From: Bacillota bacterium
GTDB lineage: Bacteria > Bacillota > Clostridia > Christensenellales > Aristaeellaceae
Direction: 5' to 3'
NCBI GenBank assembly: GCA_023411395.1
Contig: JAEYOV010000032.1
Span: forward strand, 1 to 51,599
Length of the DNA stretch: 51,599 nucleotides
In this document: positions 23,748-32,332 of the stretch, one piece after another
Position numbering within the stretch: position 1 is the stretch's first letter
Layout: each line of letters begins with the position of its first letter
Notes under the pieces: model-generated
Told to the model about the DNA's origin: nothing
Seen by the model: only the letters and a program-made list of their open reading frames with translations
Database searches by the model: none
Translations under genes and position numbers: made by a program

Positions 23748-23862
23748 CCGAAAAAAAGAAACGCTGGGAACAAAGAACAGTGCTCAAACGTCGTATGGGT
23801 GAGCAAATGGACAAGCCGCGCGGGAAAAGCCTTGATCCGGCAGCTTTTTCCCGAAAAAGTGC

Positions 23863-23891
23863 TTGCCAAGGGTTCTTGGAATCTATACAAT
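23863..23891 (+). promoter_or_regulatory. Promoter of the peptidoglycan-binding lipoprotein gene
   Basis: TTGCCA (23863-23868) and TACAAT (23886-23891) with a 17-base spacer; leader of about 52 bases carrying AAGGAGGAAAG. Confidence 0.6.
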
Positions 23892-23949
23892 GAAGTTTAG
23901 GGTGTAAGGGGTCCGCAGCCGCGGTCCCGTGCAAGGAGGAAAGTCTGCC

Positions 23950-25833
23950 ATGAAAAACGGAAGCAAACGCAAAGCCGCGCTTGTCGCGCTGCTTTTGATG
24001 ACGGCGCTGCTGGTATCAAGCTGCTACATGTCGCCCGGCGACATCACGGACGGGTCCGACTCCCTCACCGTGGGCAGCAACAACGTGCCCTTCAACACCA
24101 TCGGGCTGACGCCAACACCTACGCCCTACCTCACGCCCACGCCCACACCCACCCCGGGAGGCGGCATAAACCAGTTCCCCAGCAATAATTGGGACGATGC
24201 GTTTGCCGACCCGCCCACTCCAACGCCCGGCCAGAATCAAAACCAGGGCCCCACTTCACCGCCCGTTCCCACCACGCCGCCCAAAACGGCCACGCCCAAG
24301 CCCGAGCAGGATGATGGCGTGCTCCGCACAGGTTCCACCGGCGAAACGGTGAGGCAGCTTCAGACGCGGTTGAAGGAGCTGGGCTACTATACGAGTACTG
24401 TGGACGGCGAATACGGCATGGGCACCGCCAACGCGGTGAAGGCCTTCCAGCAGGCGAACAGCCTGCTTGCCGACGGCATCGCCGGCAAAAACACACTGGA
24501 AAAGGTATACAGCTACTACGCCATCCCTAAGCCTGCCAATTCCGGCTCCAATTCCGGTTCCGCCACCAGCGCGCCCAACCGGACCAGCACCCCCAGGCCC
24601 ACCGCCACGCCCAACCTGAGCAATCCCCGCTATTTGAAGGTGGGCATGTCGGGCAGCGATGTCAGGCAGGTGCAAAGCCGCCTGATCTCCCTGGGATACC
24701 TTAGCGGCAGCGCCGACGGTGAATACGGCGGGGCCACGGAAACGGCCGTGAAAGCGTTCCAGAAAAAGGCGAAGATTTGGGATGACGGCATCGCCGGTCC
24801 CGATACGCAAAAGGCGCTGTATGCCTCCAGCGCGCCCAAGGCCGGCAGCGTGGCCTCCGTCGTGGGCCTGAGCCTGAAAGAGGGCATGAATGGCGATGAT
24901 GTGCGCGCATTGCAAAGGCGCCTGATCACGCTGGGCTACCTGAAGGGCAACGCGGACGGCGATTTCGGCTCGGGCACCAAGGCGGCGGTCACCGCCTTCC
25001 AGCAGCAAAACGGGCTCAAGGCCGACGGCATCGCCGGCACGGCCACGCATAACAAGCTCTTCTCCGATGAAGCCGTTCCCGCCAGCGGCTCCCCCGCCGG
25101 CGGCAGCACAACGAATCCCCCCTCCGGCAACGCCGTGTATACCACGCTCAGGCAGGGCGACACGGGTGAAAGCGTGAAAAGGCTGCAGCAAAAGCTCAAG
25201 GACCTGGGCTATTATAACGGCACGGTGGACGGCAAGTACGGCTCCGGCACGGTGACGGCGGTGCAATCCTTCCAGACCATGAACGGGCTGACGGTGGACG
25301 GCATCGCCGGCCCCACCACCCAGCAGCGGCTGTACGGCGACAGTTCCAGCGCCAACAGGATCCCGGGCTCGCTCCGGCAGTACGACGAAGGTCCCAACGT
25401 TCGGGACATGCAGTACGCGCTGTATGAGCTGGGCTACTTTCAGGATGCGGTCAGCGGCATCTATGGCGAGAGCACCTTCAACGCGGTCCGGGAATTTCAA
25501 TTGATCAACGGTTTAAAGGTGGACGGGGTGGCAGGCAATGCCACCCTGAACCTCCTGTTCTCCATTTTCGCCAAGCCTGTCACCGCCAGCACCGGCAATT
25601 TTCAAACGCTGATGCTGGGCAACGAGGGCGAGGACGTGGTGCTCCTGCAGGCCGCGCTGATGGATCTTGGATATTTGGACAACGGCGTTACCGGCGTGTT
25701 TGACGACGCGACATTCGTAGCCCTGAAATCATTCCAGCAATATAACGGCCTGACGGTGGACGGCATCGCCGGCTCCGCCACGCAGGAAAGGCTTTACAGC
25801 GACGCCGCGGTGGCCAATCCCTTAAGGCCGTAA
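23950..25833 (+). CDS. Lipoprotein with six peptidoglycan-binding (PG_binding_1) repeats
   Basis: 627 residues. The lipobox is LLVSSCYM near residue 25. A Thr-Pro-rich linker (TPTPTPYLTPTPTPTP) of about 80 residues likely spans the wall. Then come six PG_binding_1 units of about 65 residues (roughly 120-185, 225-290, 305-370, 395-460, 470-535, 555-620), each with the pattern G-x-x-V-x-x-L-Q...LGY....DG.YG..T..AV..FQ...GL..DGIAG..T...L. Units 1-4 and 6 are close to consensus; unit 5 departs somewhat (DAVSGIYGESTF). No enzymatic domain is present, so the role is probably structural or scaffolding in the cell wall. The repeats are recombination-prone. Confidence 0.93.
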   Translation: MKNGSKRKAALVALLLMTALLVSSCYMSPGDITDGSDSLTVGSNNVPFNTIGLTPTPTPYLTPTPTPTPGGGINQFPSNNWDDAFADPPTPTPGQNQNQGPTSPPVPTTPPKTATPKPEQDDGVLRTGSTGETVRQLQTRLKELGYYTSTVDGEYGMGTANAVKAFQQANSLLADGIAGKNTLEKVYSYYAIPKPANSGSNSGSATSAPNRTSTPRPTATPNLSNPRYLKVGMSGSDVRQVQSRLISLGYLSGSADGEYGGATETAVKAFQKKAKIWDDGIAGPDTQKALYASSAPKAGSVASVVGLSLKEGMNGDDVRALQRRLITLGYLKGNADGDFGSGTKAAVTAFQQQNGLKADGIAGTATHNKLFSDEAVPASGSPAGGSTTNPPSGNAVYTTLRQGDTGESVKRLQQKLKDLGYYNGTVDGKYGSGTVTAVQSFQTMNGLTVDGIAGPTTQQRLYGDSSSANRIPGSLRQYDEGPNVRDMQYALYELGYFQDAVSGIYGESTFNAVREFQLINGLKVDGVAGNATLNLLFSIFAKPVTASTGNFQTLMLGNEGEDVVLLQAALMDLGYLDNGVTGVFDDATFVALKSFQQYNGLTVDGIAGSATQERLYSDAAVANPLRP

Positions 25834-25911
25834 TCATAAAAGAATGGAAAAAAATCGTTGAAAGCAGCTCCCCGATGGTACCGGCCTTGCGGGAGATGCT
25901 TTTTTTGTTCC

Positions 25912-25935
25912 GCGGAAATGACAAATCATTTCCGC
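25912..25935. repeat. Stand-alone hairpin of the AATGAC/GTCATT family
   Basis: GCGGAAATGA-CAAA-TCATTTCCGC. The core and symmetry are those of hairpin E of the structured repeat with a different stem base. It lies between convergent genes (lipoprotein stop 25833, EamA stop 26004). Confidence 0.5.
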
Positions 25936-25950
25936 TGCTTTGCAGTATGA

Positions 25951-25974
25951 AGCCGTCCGCTTTGCAGGACGGCT
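25951..25974 (-). terminator. Hairpin downstream of the EamA gene
   Basis: AGCCGTCC and GGACGGCT pair around GCTTTGCA, 30 bases past the EamA stop on the minus strand. Confidence 0.5.
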
Positions 25975-26003
25975 TGTTCAAATCAACCTATGACCGTTTT
26001 TCC

Positions 26004-26906
26004 TCAAACCTCCGCCGCCGTGCTTTGCACGTCCCCCGGCCTTGCCTTGCGCACCATAAACGGCAGCAGGGTATGCAGCGTTACCCCCGCGATCACCAGC
26101 ACGAATCCCAAAAGCGCCTGCACGCCCGGCGCTTCCCCGAACGCCAATAGCACCCATACCGGGCTCATGATGGGCTCCATCGTCAGGATGATGGAGGCCG
26201 CCATGGGCTCGGTCAATTTGACGCCCCTGGCAAACAGGAAGTTGGCCAGGCTGTACTGGATAAGGCCCAAGAAAAGCATCGCCCCCACGCTTTCCAGCGT
26301 GATAACAAGCTTTGAGTCGGTGAGCATCAATGGCAGGCAGCAGACAAAGCTCAGGCCGCAGCCAATGATCTGCCCATCCTCCGCCTGGGTTTTTTCCATG
26401 CGGCTGATGATGATCAGCGCCGCGAACGTTACGCCCGACAAAAGCGCCAGAATGTCGCCCAGCGTGCCGTTGCCCCCCAACTTGTCGGAAAACGCCAGCA
26501 CGCAGCCTAAAAAGACCACCGCCGTCAGCGTGATTTCCACAAAGGAGGGCCGGCGCTTTTGCACGATTGCCGTATACAGAAGAATGAGAATGGGGGCAAT
26601 GTATTGCAGCACGATGGCGTTGGCCGCCGTTGTCAGCTTGTTGGAAGCCAGGAACAGCGTGGAGGTCAGGAACATGGCCACCCCCGCCGCGATGTTGTAT
26701 CTGGTGAAGCGCACCGGCGCGTAGCTCCCGCTTTTGCGCTTGAGCTGGCGCAGCCCCAGCAGGGCCAGGGTTGCGATCAGCCCCCGGATGGAGGCGATGG
26801 AAAAGCTGCTCCAGGGGATAAACTTCACGCAGACGCCCGCGGTGCTCCATAAGAGCGCCGTGGTGAGAATGACCAGGTTGCCTTTCAGGGAGGCTTGCTT
26901 TTTCAT
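26004..26906 (-). CDS. EamA/DMT-superfamily transporter
   Basis: About 300 residues, ten membrane segments in two EamA halves. The first begins LVILTTALLWSTAGVCVKFI with the family's W-x-x-x-x-x-x-K motif; the second half starts after FSDKLGGNGTLGDILALLSG and ends with ANFLFARGVKLTEPMAASII then MEPIMSPVWVLLAFGE, the diagnostic late EamA motif. It probably exports a metabolite such as an amino acid or nucleoside; no substrate can be assigned. The ATG at 26906 is the likely start; a TTG at 26921 closer to AAGGA is possible. Confidence 0.9.
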   Translation of the reverse strand: MKKQASLKGNLVILTTALLWSTAGVCVKFIPWSSFSIASIRGLIATLALLGLRQLKRKSGSYAPVRFTRYNIAAGVAMFLTSTLFLASNKLTTAANAIVLQYIAPILILLYTAIVQKRRPSFVEITLTAVVFLGCVLAFSDKLGGNGTLGDILALLSGVTFAALIIISRMEKTQAEDGQIIGCGLSFVCCLPLMLTDSKLVITLESVGAMLFLGLIQYSLANFLFARGVKLTEPMAASIILTMEPIMSPVWVLLAFGEAPGVQALLGFVLVIAGVTLHTLLPFMVRKARPGDVQSTAAEV

Positions 26907-27167
26907 GGGTCCATGCCCCAATTCCTTGCAAATTCCGCATATCGCAAAACATCATACCAGAAGCTAGATGAAGGCGCAAGAGGAATTAAAAAGACCCGCG
27001 GGGCATGATCGGCCTGACCTGCGCGGCACGGTTCAGAATGATTCGGAATTCCATCCCCCCCAAAGCCTTCCCTTTGAGTAAACGATGATTTTTCGCGCCA
27101 TCGTGTCATTCTGAGGGTGCGAAGCGGCCGAAGCATCTTTCATCAACATTAAAATTTGCTAATGTGG
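26907..27167. other. Intergenic region upstream of the oxidoreductase-tetR operon
   Basis: No gene seen. It holds GTCATTCTGAGGGTGCGAAG at 27105-27124, resembling a dispersed repeat seen in many bacterial genomes, with a partly complementary TTCAGAATGA near 27030. The promoter of the downstream operon follows. Confidence 0.35.
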
Positions 27168-27229
27168 TTGACAAACGGCTGTTCCGCGCATACAATACCG
27201 ATGAACAATTGTTCAATGAACTTGTGTTC
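27168..27229 (+). promoter_or_regulatory. Promoter and paired GAAC-N4-GTTC operators
   Basis: TTGACA (27168-27173) and TACAAT (27191-27196) with a 17-base spacer. Just downstream are two palindromes, GAAC-AATT-GTTC (27203-27214) and GAAC-TTGT-GTTC (27218-27229), 15 bases centre to centre, overlapping the transcription start. They suit two TetR dimers; the TetR gene of the same operon (28713) is the likely ligand. Confidence 0.65.
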
Positions 27230-27255
27230 AGTATTTTGAAATGAGGTTTTCAGCC

Positions 27256-28710
27256 ATGTCCAAAAAAGTCAACATTATCGGCGCGGGTCTGGCGGGGATC
27301 AGCGCGGGCATCTATCTTGAACAAAAGGGCATCAAAACGGAAATCTTCGAGCTGGCGCCCTGGGCCGGCGGCCAGTGCACCACCTGGGTGCGGGGCGGCT
27401 ACCGGTTCGACGGCTGCATCCACTGGATGGTGGGCACCAAAAAGGGTACTCCCTTCTATCAGTTGTACCGGGAGGTAGGCGCGCTGGACGAATCCACGGT
27501 AATCTACAACGCCCCCTCCATCCGGCTGGAGATGCAGGGCGCCATGTACGATATCCCCCTGGACATCGCCGGATTCAAGGCGCTGCTTCTGAAGCACGCC
27601 AAGGGGGACGAGGCCCGGATCGAGGCCTTCATCAGGGATATCCAAACCATGATGCGGTCACAGCTTCCCATGGGCTCGCCCGAGAATTTATCGCAAGCGT
27701 TGGGCATGCTGCTTCACAGCCGGGGCTTTCTGATGCTCGCCAGGAAATACGCCGGCATGACGGTCAAGGAGTATTTGCAGGGCTTTCAAAGCGAAACGCT
27801 CCGGCAGATTCTGTACAGGCTCATGCCCCCCTCCTTTTCCGCGGTGGCCCTTGTCATGATGCTGGGCACGCGCATGAGCCAAAACGCCGGCTACCCCCTG
27901 GGCGGCGCGCTTGAGGTCATGGGGCGCATGGTGGAAAAATACAAGGCCCTGGGCGGAAAGATCCATTTCAATACCAGGGTGGATGAAATCGTGGTGGAGA
28001 ACGGGGCGGCCAAGGGCATCCGCGCCAAGGGCAAATTCCATCCCGCTGATTATGTCATCGCCGCCTGCGACGCCCACGACACGCTGAAAAACATGCTGGG
28101 CGGCAAATACCCCCACCCGCAATTGGATGCCATGCTCAGGGAAGCGCCGCTGTTCGACCCGCTGGCCATCGTCTCCTTCGGCCTGGACAAACGCCTGAAT
28201 ATTCCCTTTTCGGTCATGTACGAATGCCCCCGGGGCATTGAGGTGGCGCCGGGCGTTAAAGAACACGGCCTGCACCTGAGCGCCTTCGATTTTGACAGCG
28301 ATGCCGCGCCCAAAGGCGGCAGTTCCGCCATGGTCATGCTGGGCGCGCCGCTTGACCACTGGCAAACCCTTCGGGAAAATGATCCCGTCGAATACAAAAG
28401 GCAGAAGCAGGCCCTGGCCGACGATGTGGCGAATTTTTTGCAGGAGCGGATTCCCGGCTTCAAGGATGCCATCCGCGTGACCGACGTCGCCACCCCCGCC
28501 ACCTACGTGAGGCTCACCAACGTATACCGGGGCTCTTATGAAGGCTTCTCCCCCACTCCCTCTGCGGTGAAGGGCAGCATTAAAAAGACGGTTCCGGGCC
28601 TTAAAAACCTCTGCCTCTGCGGCCAGTGGACAACCGCCGGCGGGGGCATCTGCACCGCCGTTTACGACGGGAAAAGCGTGGCGGGCAAAATCGCAAAGGA
28701 ATTGAAATAA
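27256..28710 (+). CDS. Phytoene-desaturase-like FAD/NAD(P) oxidoreductase
   Basis: About 484 residues. The N-terminal dinucleotide fold is VNIIGAGLAGISAGIYLEQK with a following Glu (KTEIFELAPWAGGQC), the FAD-binding signature of CrtI/amine-oxidase-type enzymes. GGALEVMGRMVEKYKALGGK then INFNTRVDEI-like (IHFNTRVDEIVVENG) is the second conserved block, and the C-terminus has NLCLCGQWTTAGGGICTAVY, the terminal FAD motif. Gut Bacillota often carry such genes without carotenoid pathways, so the substrate (perhaps a lipid or isoprenoid) is open. GAGG lies 9 bases before the ATG at 27256. It is co-transcribed with a TetR gene 2 bases downstream. Confidence 0.87.
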   Translation: MSKKVNIIGAGLAGISAGIYLEQKGIKTEIFELAPWAGGQCTTWVRGGYRFDGCIHWMVGTKKGTPFYQLYREVGALDESTVIYNAPSIRLEMQGAMYDIPLDIAGFKALLLKHAKGDEARIEAFIRDIQTMMRSQLPMGSPENLSQALGMLLHSRGFLMLARKYAGMTVKEYLQGFQSETLRQILYRLMPPSFSAVALVMMLGTRMSQNAGYPLGGALEVMGRMVEKYKALGGKIHFNTRVDEIVVENGAAKGIRAKGKFHPADYVIAACDAHDTLKNMLGGKYPHPQLDAMLREAPLFDPLAIVSFGLDKRLNIPFSVMYECPRGIEVAPGVKEHGLHLSAFDFDSDAAPKGGSSAMVMLGAPLDHWQTLRENDPVEYKRQKQALADDVANFLQERIPGFKDAIRVTDVATPATYVRLTNVYRGSYEGFSPTPSAVKGSIKKTVPGLKNLCLCGQWTTAGGGICTAVYDGKSVAGKIAKELK

Positions 28711-28712
28711 GC

Positions 28713-29303
28713 ATGGACACCACAAACAAGCGGGAAAAGCAGCGGCTGGAGCGCCGGGATCAGATTCTTGCATGCAGCCTGGACATGATCGTCAGCCGAG
28801 GCTTTGAGGCGATGAAGATCCGCGACATCGCGGGAAGGCTTAAAATCAGCACGGGGCTTTTCTTCAATTACTTTTCGTCCAAGGAGCAGGTGTACGAGGA
28901 GCTGGTGGGGATCGCCCTGAGCGGCCCGGCCAGTGTGCTGGCGCTGAACGCGGAGGGCATGGCGCCCATCACGCTCTTTGAAAAAATGACGGAATATATT
29001 TTTGAAGCGCTGAAATCCGACCCCTTCACCGGGAAGATGTTCCTGCTCATGGCCCAGGCCGTGCGCTCGGAAACCTTGCCGGAAGGTGTGAAAAGCCTGC
29101 TTCAGGGCTTTGATTCCGTCACGCCGCTGCTTGGCACCATCGGCAAGGGCCAGGCGCTGGGCCAGATCAAGGCAGGCGATCCGGTGGCCCTGATCATGGC
29201 CTATTGGGGCGCAGTACAGGGCATCGCCCAGGGCTACGCCCTGAATGAAGGCCTGCCGCTGCCCCAAAGCAGTTGGATCGTGGATATCTTGCGGGCAAGA
29301 TAG
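28713..29303 (+). CDS. TetR-family regulator of the oxidoreductase operon
   Basis: 196 residues. The N-terminal helix-turn-helix spans about residues 10-55: RRDQILACSLDMIVSRGFEA, then IRDIAGRLKISTGLFFNYF and SSKEQVYEEL, the canonical TetR pattern. The rest is helical ligand-binding domain. It starts 2 bases after the oxidoreductase stop, so the two are co-expressed, and it probably binds the two GAAC-N4-GTTC palindromes at the operon promoter, forming a feedback loop in which the ligand may be the oxidoreductase substrate. A strong terminator follows. Confidence 0.92.
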   Translation: MDTTNKREKQRLERRDQILACSLDMIVSRGFEAMKIRDIAGRLKISTGLFFNYFSSKEQVYEELVGIALSGPASVLALNAEGMAPITLFEKMTEYIFEALKSDPFTGKMFLLMAQAVRSETLPEGVKSLLQGFDSVTPLLGTIGKGQALGQIKAGDPVALIMAYWGAVQGIAQGYALNEGLPLPQSSWIVDILRAR

Positions 29304-29319
29304 CCCGGGCCATACTTAA

Positions 29320-29355
29320 AAAGCGCCGGGCTGTGAAAACGCAGCCCGGCGCTTT
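29320..29355 (+). terminator. Strong hairpin terminator of the oxidoreductase-tetR operon
   Basis: AAAGCGCCGGGCTG and CAGCCCGGCGCTTT form a perfect 14-base-pair stem with an 8-base loop; the A/T flanks give it terminator character in both directions. Confidence 0.8.
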
Positions 29356-29551
29356 GCATATCCTGCCTTCCTCTGCGTGAGCGCATTTCCCGGATGGATA
29401 AACCCAATCAAGGTTCGCCCCCGCCGCCCTCTTCTCCCTTGCCTCCCTTCCTGAAGCGTGGTATGATGGAAAAACACAGGAAACAAAAAGCATAAGCGGT
29501 ACACAAAGCCTTTGCTTTGCGCGCATACATAAAAAGCGGGAGGGATGAATC

Positions 29552-31054
29552 ATGAAAAAGTACGACCTTGCCATCGTGGGCAGCGGCAGCGGGCTGATGG
29601 TGATGGAGGCGGCGCTGAACGCGGGCCTTACCTGCGCCATTGTGGAAAAATCGAAATTCGGAGGCACATGCCTCACAAAGGGCTGCATCCCCTCCAAAAT
29701 GCTGGTGTATCCGGCGGACCTTTTGCGGGAAGCCGGCGACGCCAAACGCATCGGCTTAAGCTTTGCGCCCCCGGAAACCGACTGGGACCGGGTGGGCCAG
29801 CGCATGTTCAAACAAATCAACTACAGTGACAGAATCAGGGAGAACCTACTCAAAACCGATGGGCTGGCCGTATACGAGGGAACGGCGGAGTTCACGGGCG
29901 AACACACCATGCGTGTGACGCATGACGACGGGAGGCCGGCCGAGGAGTTCGAGGCGGCCCGCTTTGTCATCGCCGCCGGGGCCCGCTCCTTCGTGCCCCC
30001 TGTGCCGGGGCTGGAGGATGCGGGCTATATCACCTCCGAAACCTTCTTTGGCGAACGCTTTCCGGAAAAACCCTGGAAAAGCCTGATCATTATCGGCGGC
30101 GGGGCCATCGGCGCGGAGTTTGCCCACATCTTTTCCGCCTTCGGCACAAGCGTGACGCTGGTGGAAATGAAGCCCCATATCCTCCCCACGGAGGAGGAGG
30201 AAATCAGCCTCTTTGTGGAAAAGCAGTTCAGGAACAATGGCATCACCGTGCTTAACAATACGAAAATCATTTCCGCCTCGATAATCGGCGGCGCAAAGGC
30301 CGTGACCGTGGAGGACATGGCCACCGGGGCACAAACGGCCGTCACGGCGGAGGAAATCTTTGTGGCCTCGGGTGTCATGAGCAACGGCGGCCTATTGCAG
30401 CCGGGCAGGGCGGGAGTGCGTACGGACAGCCGGGGCTATATCGAAACCGACGCTTTCCTGCAAACCTCCAAAGGCCATATCCATGCCATCGGCGACATCA
30501 ACGGCAAATACCAATTCAGGCACAAGGCCAACTACGAGGCCGGCATCCTGATAAATAACCTGTTTGGCGGGGGCGAAAAAAAAGAGGCCCGGTACGATGC
30601 CACCCCCTGGGCCATTTTCACCTGGCCCCAGGTGGGCCACGTGGGGCTTACGGAAAAGCAGGCCCGTGACAAGGGCCTGAGGGTGTGGGTGGGCCGGAAC
30701 TATTACTCCGACATCGCCGGGGGCATCGCCATGGGCTACTCCCGCCATGGGGAGGACAACGGCTTTGTGAAAATCATCGCCGGGGAGGATCAAAAAATCA
30801 TCGGCGTGCACGTGGCCGGCCCCTATGCCGCCGTACTGGTGCAGCCCTTTGTCTACCTGATGAACGCCGGCTACCAGTGTCAATGCGTCGCCGGCGGGAA
30901 AAGCAAAAAGGGCAGGGGCGGCACCATCCTCCGCTCGGTCTGCCCGCAAATAGGCACCTTCCTACCCCTTCAGGATTCCATGGTCATCCACCCCTCCATG
31001 AGCGAGCTTGCCGCCTGGGCGCTGGAGGACATCGACTGGAGCCGGGAAGGGTGA
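29552..31054 (+). CDS. Dihydrolipoamide-dehydrogenase-like flavoprotein
   Basis: 500 residues of the class I pyridine nucleotide-disulfide oxidoreductases. FAD fold: YDLAIVGSGSGLMVMEAAL. Redox-active disulfide: FGGTCLTKGCIPSKM (Cys about 40 and 45). NAD(P) fold: SLIIIGGGAIGAEFAHIFSA. Second FAD contact: HAIGDINGKYQFRHKANYE. The active-site His-Glu pair is in VIHPSMSELAAWALEDI at the C-terminus, the family HPxxSE. No lipoyl-dependent complex subunits are nearby, so the disulfide substrate is uncertain; mercuric-reductase-like and other stand-alone disulfide reductases are alternatives. GGAGGG precedes the ATG. A hairpin of the E family begins 2 bases past the stop. Confidence 0.9.
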   Translation: MKKYDLAIVGSGSGLMVMEAALNAGLTCAIVEKSKFGGTCLTKGCIPSKMLVYPADLLREAGDAKRIGLSFAPPETDWDRVGQRMFKQINYSDRIRENLLKTDGLAVYEGTAEFTGEHTMRVTHDDGRPAEEFEAARFVIAAGARSFVPPVPGLEDAGYITSETFFGERFPEKPWKSLIIIGGGAIGAEFAHIFSAFGTSVTLVEMKPHILPTEEEEISLFVEKQFRNNGITVLNNTKIISASIIGGAKAVTVEDMATGAQTAVTAEEIFVASGVMSNGGLLQPGRAGVRTDSRGYIETDAFLQTSKGHIHAIGDINGKYQFRHKANYEAGILINNLFGGGEKKEARYDATPWAIFTWPQVGHVGLTEKQARDKGLRVWVGRNYYSDIAGGIAMGYSRHGEDNGFVKIIAGEDQKIIGVHVAGPYAAVLVQPFVYLMNAGYQCQCVAGGKSKKGRGGTILRSVCPQIGTFLPLQDSMVIHPSMSELAAWALEDIDWSREG

Positions 31055-31055
31055 T

Positions 31056-31085
31056 TTCGAAAAAATGACGAGTCATTTTTTCGAA
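31056..31085 (+). terminator. E-family hairpin directly after the flavoprotein gene
   Basis: TTCGAAAAAATGAC-GA-GTCATTTTTTCGAA is a perfect 14-base-pair stem starting 2 bases after the stop codon. Its core is the same as hairpin E of the structured repeats at 15.0 and 21.5-21.8 kb, with a different stem base. Confidence 0.65.
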
Positions 31086-31236
31086 CCTGCACTACCTCTC
31101 TCCCTTCACCTGTTCGGTTCATGCAATATATTCCGTATTGATTGCATGCTGACAAAATACGACAAACAGGAAGGTATTCCTTCCGGTTCATTCCAATTAC
31201 TAACCTGATCTCATATGAAGTTTTTCTGGAAGGGGT

Positions 31237-31275
31237 CCGGGGGAACCTCCTTTTACAAAAGGAGGTTCCCCCGGC
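31237..31275. terminator. Perfect 18-bp bidirectional terminator
   Basis: CCGGGGGAACCTCCTTTT and AAAAGGAGGTTCCCCCGG are exactly complementary around ACA. It lies between convergent genes (flavoprotein and AraC-type regulator) and gives a U-run in both directions. Confidence 0.85.
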
Positions 31276-31281
31276 GTCCGT

Positions 31282-32115
31282 TCACTTCACCTCAACCGGT
31301 ATCAGGATCTCCACCTTGCAGCGATCCGCCGCCTCATCCCAGAGGGTGAACTTTTCTATTGTGGGAAGGCCGTACTCGCTGTATTTGCTTTGGGGCAGAA
31401 ACTCATTGTTGATGCGCTGCCAGGTCTTTAGCAGCGCCTGGCCGGAAATCGTCCCGGCGGCCTCAAAAATCAGCCAGGTGGCGGGCGGATAAACGTAGCT
31501 GTCAAACCCTTCCGCATCCTCCCCGTTCCATTCCACGGCGCACATGTAGTCATTGCTGCCGTCCTTTAAAAAGCCGAAGCACAAGCCCAGGTCGTAAAAA
31601 TGGCCGCAGAGCTTTTCCATGGCCCCGCCGCTGCCGTCCGCCTTGACAATGGCCCAGGTGCCGCCGCCGTAGGGCGTTGTGCGCCGCTTGCCGATGACCT
31701 TGAACGCTTCCTTTTCGATGATCCTGTAATCCATTTTGCTGACCCCCTTCATTGTAAGGGCGAAGGATAAATGGCAGTAGAACGAAAGCTTCACGCCGTG
31801 GCCGCGCGCCTTGGACGGGGATACGCCGTGCAGCCTTTTGAATGCCGCGGCAAACGCGTCCGGCGAATCATACCCGTACTTGAGCGCGATATCGATAATT
31901 TTCTCCTCCGTGTTTTGAAGATCATACGCCGCGCAGGTCAATTTGCGCCGCCTTACGTATTCCGATACCGGGATGCCGGTGATCTGGATAAAGCTGCGCT
32001 GGAACACGGCAAACGGGCAGGCCACGATCCTGGCGATTTCGCCCGGCTCCAATTCATCCCCCAGATGGTCCTCGATGTATTCCACCGCGCGGTTCATCCG
32101 TTCCACAAAGTCCAT
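31282..32115 (-). CDS. AraC-family regulator with GyrI-like effector domain
   Basis: About 277 residues. The N-terminal AraC-type double helix-turn-helix (residues 1-105) reads VEYIEDHLGDELEPGEIARI, then ISVSEYVRRRKL-like (GIPVSEYVRRRKLTCAAYDL) and YGYDSPDAFAAAFKRLHGVS. The C-terminal domain (about 125-277), beginning MDYRIIEKEAFKVIGKR, is a GyrI-like/SOUL-type small-molecule-binding domain ending in CKVEILIPVEVK. Such Rob/BmrR-like proteins respond to hydrophobic or cationic compounds. The start is the ATG at 32115 with GGGGAGGTGAGGG in front; upstream in-frame starts are weaker. It is divergent from the glycosyltransferase gene. Confidence 0.9.
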   Translation of the reverse strand: MDFVERMNRAVEYIEDHLGDELEPGEIARIVACPFAVFQRSFIQITGIPVSEYVRRRKLTCAAYDLQNTEEKIIDIALKYGYDSPDAFAAAFKRLHGVSPSKARGHGVKLSFYCHLSFALTMKGVSKMDYRIIEKEAFKVIGKRRTTPYGGGTWAIVKADGSGGAMEKLCGHFYDLGLCFGFLKDGSNDYMCAVEWNGEDAEGFDSYVYPPATWLIFEAAGTISGQALLKTWQRINNEFLPQSKYSEYGLPTIEKFTLWDEAADRCKVEILIPVEVK

Positions 32116-32332
32116 TCCCTCACCTCCCCGCCGATAGTATAAAGGGGATTTCCCCACCGCGCCCGTGAATGGGCATACGGATATTCACGGGTAGGCATTG
32201 CTTTCCCGTACACGTATCATATCACAGCGGGCAAAGGTTGTCATCCGGCGGCGGGCCTGTCAAAAGGGAAATATCCAATTCATGGCGAAACAGTCATCCA
32301 GTGGATGGTATATGTCATCACGGGAGGCAACT

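Noticed and set aside
24100..25833. Direct DNA repeats in 24.1-25.8 kb as a CRISPR-like or satellite array
   Set aside because: The periodicity is explained by six PG_binding_1 protein repeats and a Thr-Pro linker.
27105..27140. GTCATTCTGAGGGTGCGAAG as a novel element
   Set aside because: It resembles a dispersed repeat known from many bacterial genomes; only one clear copy is seen here.
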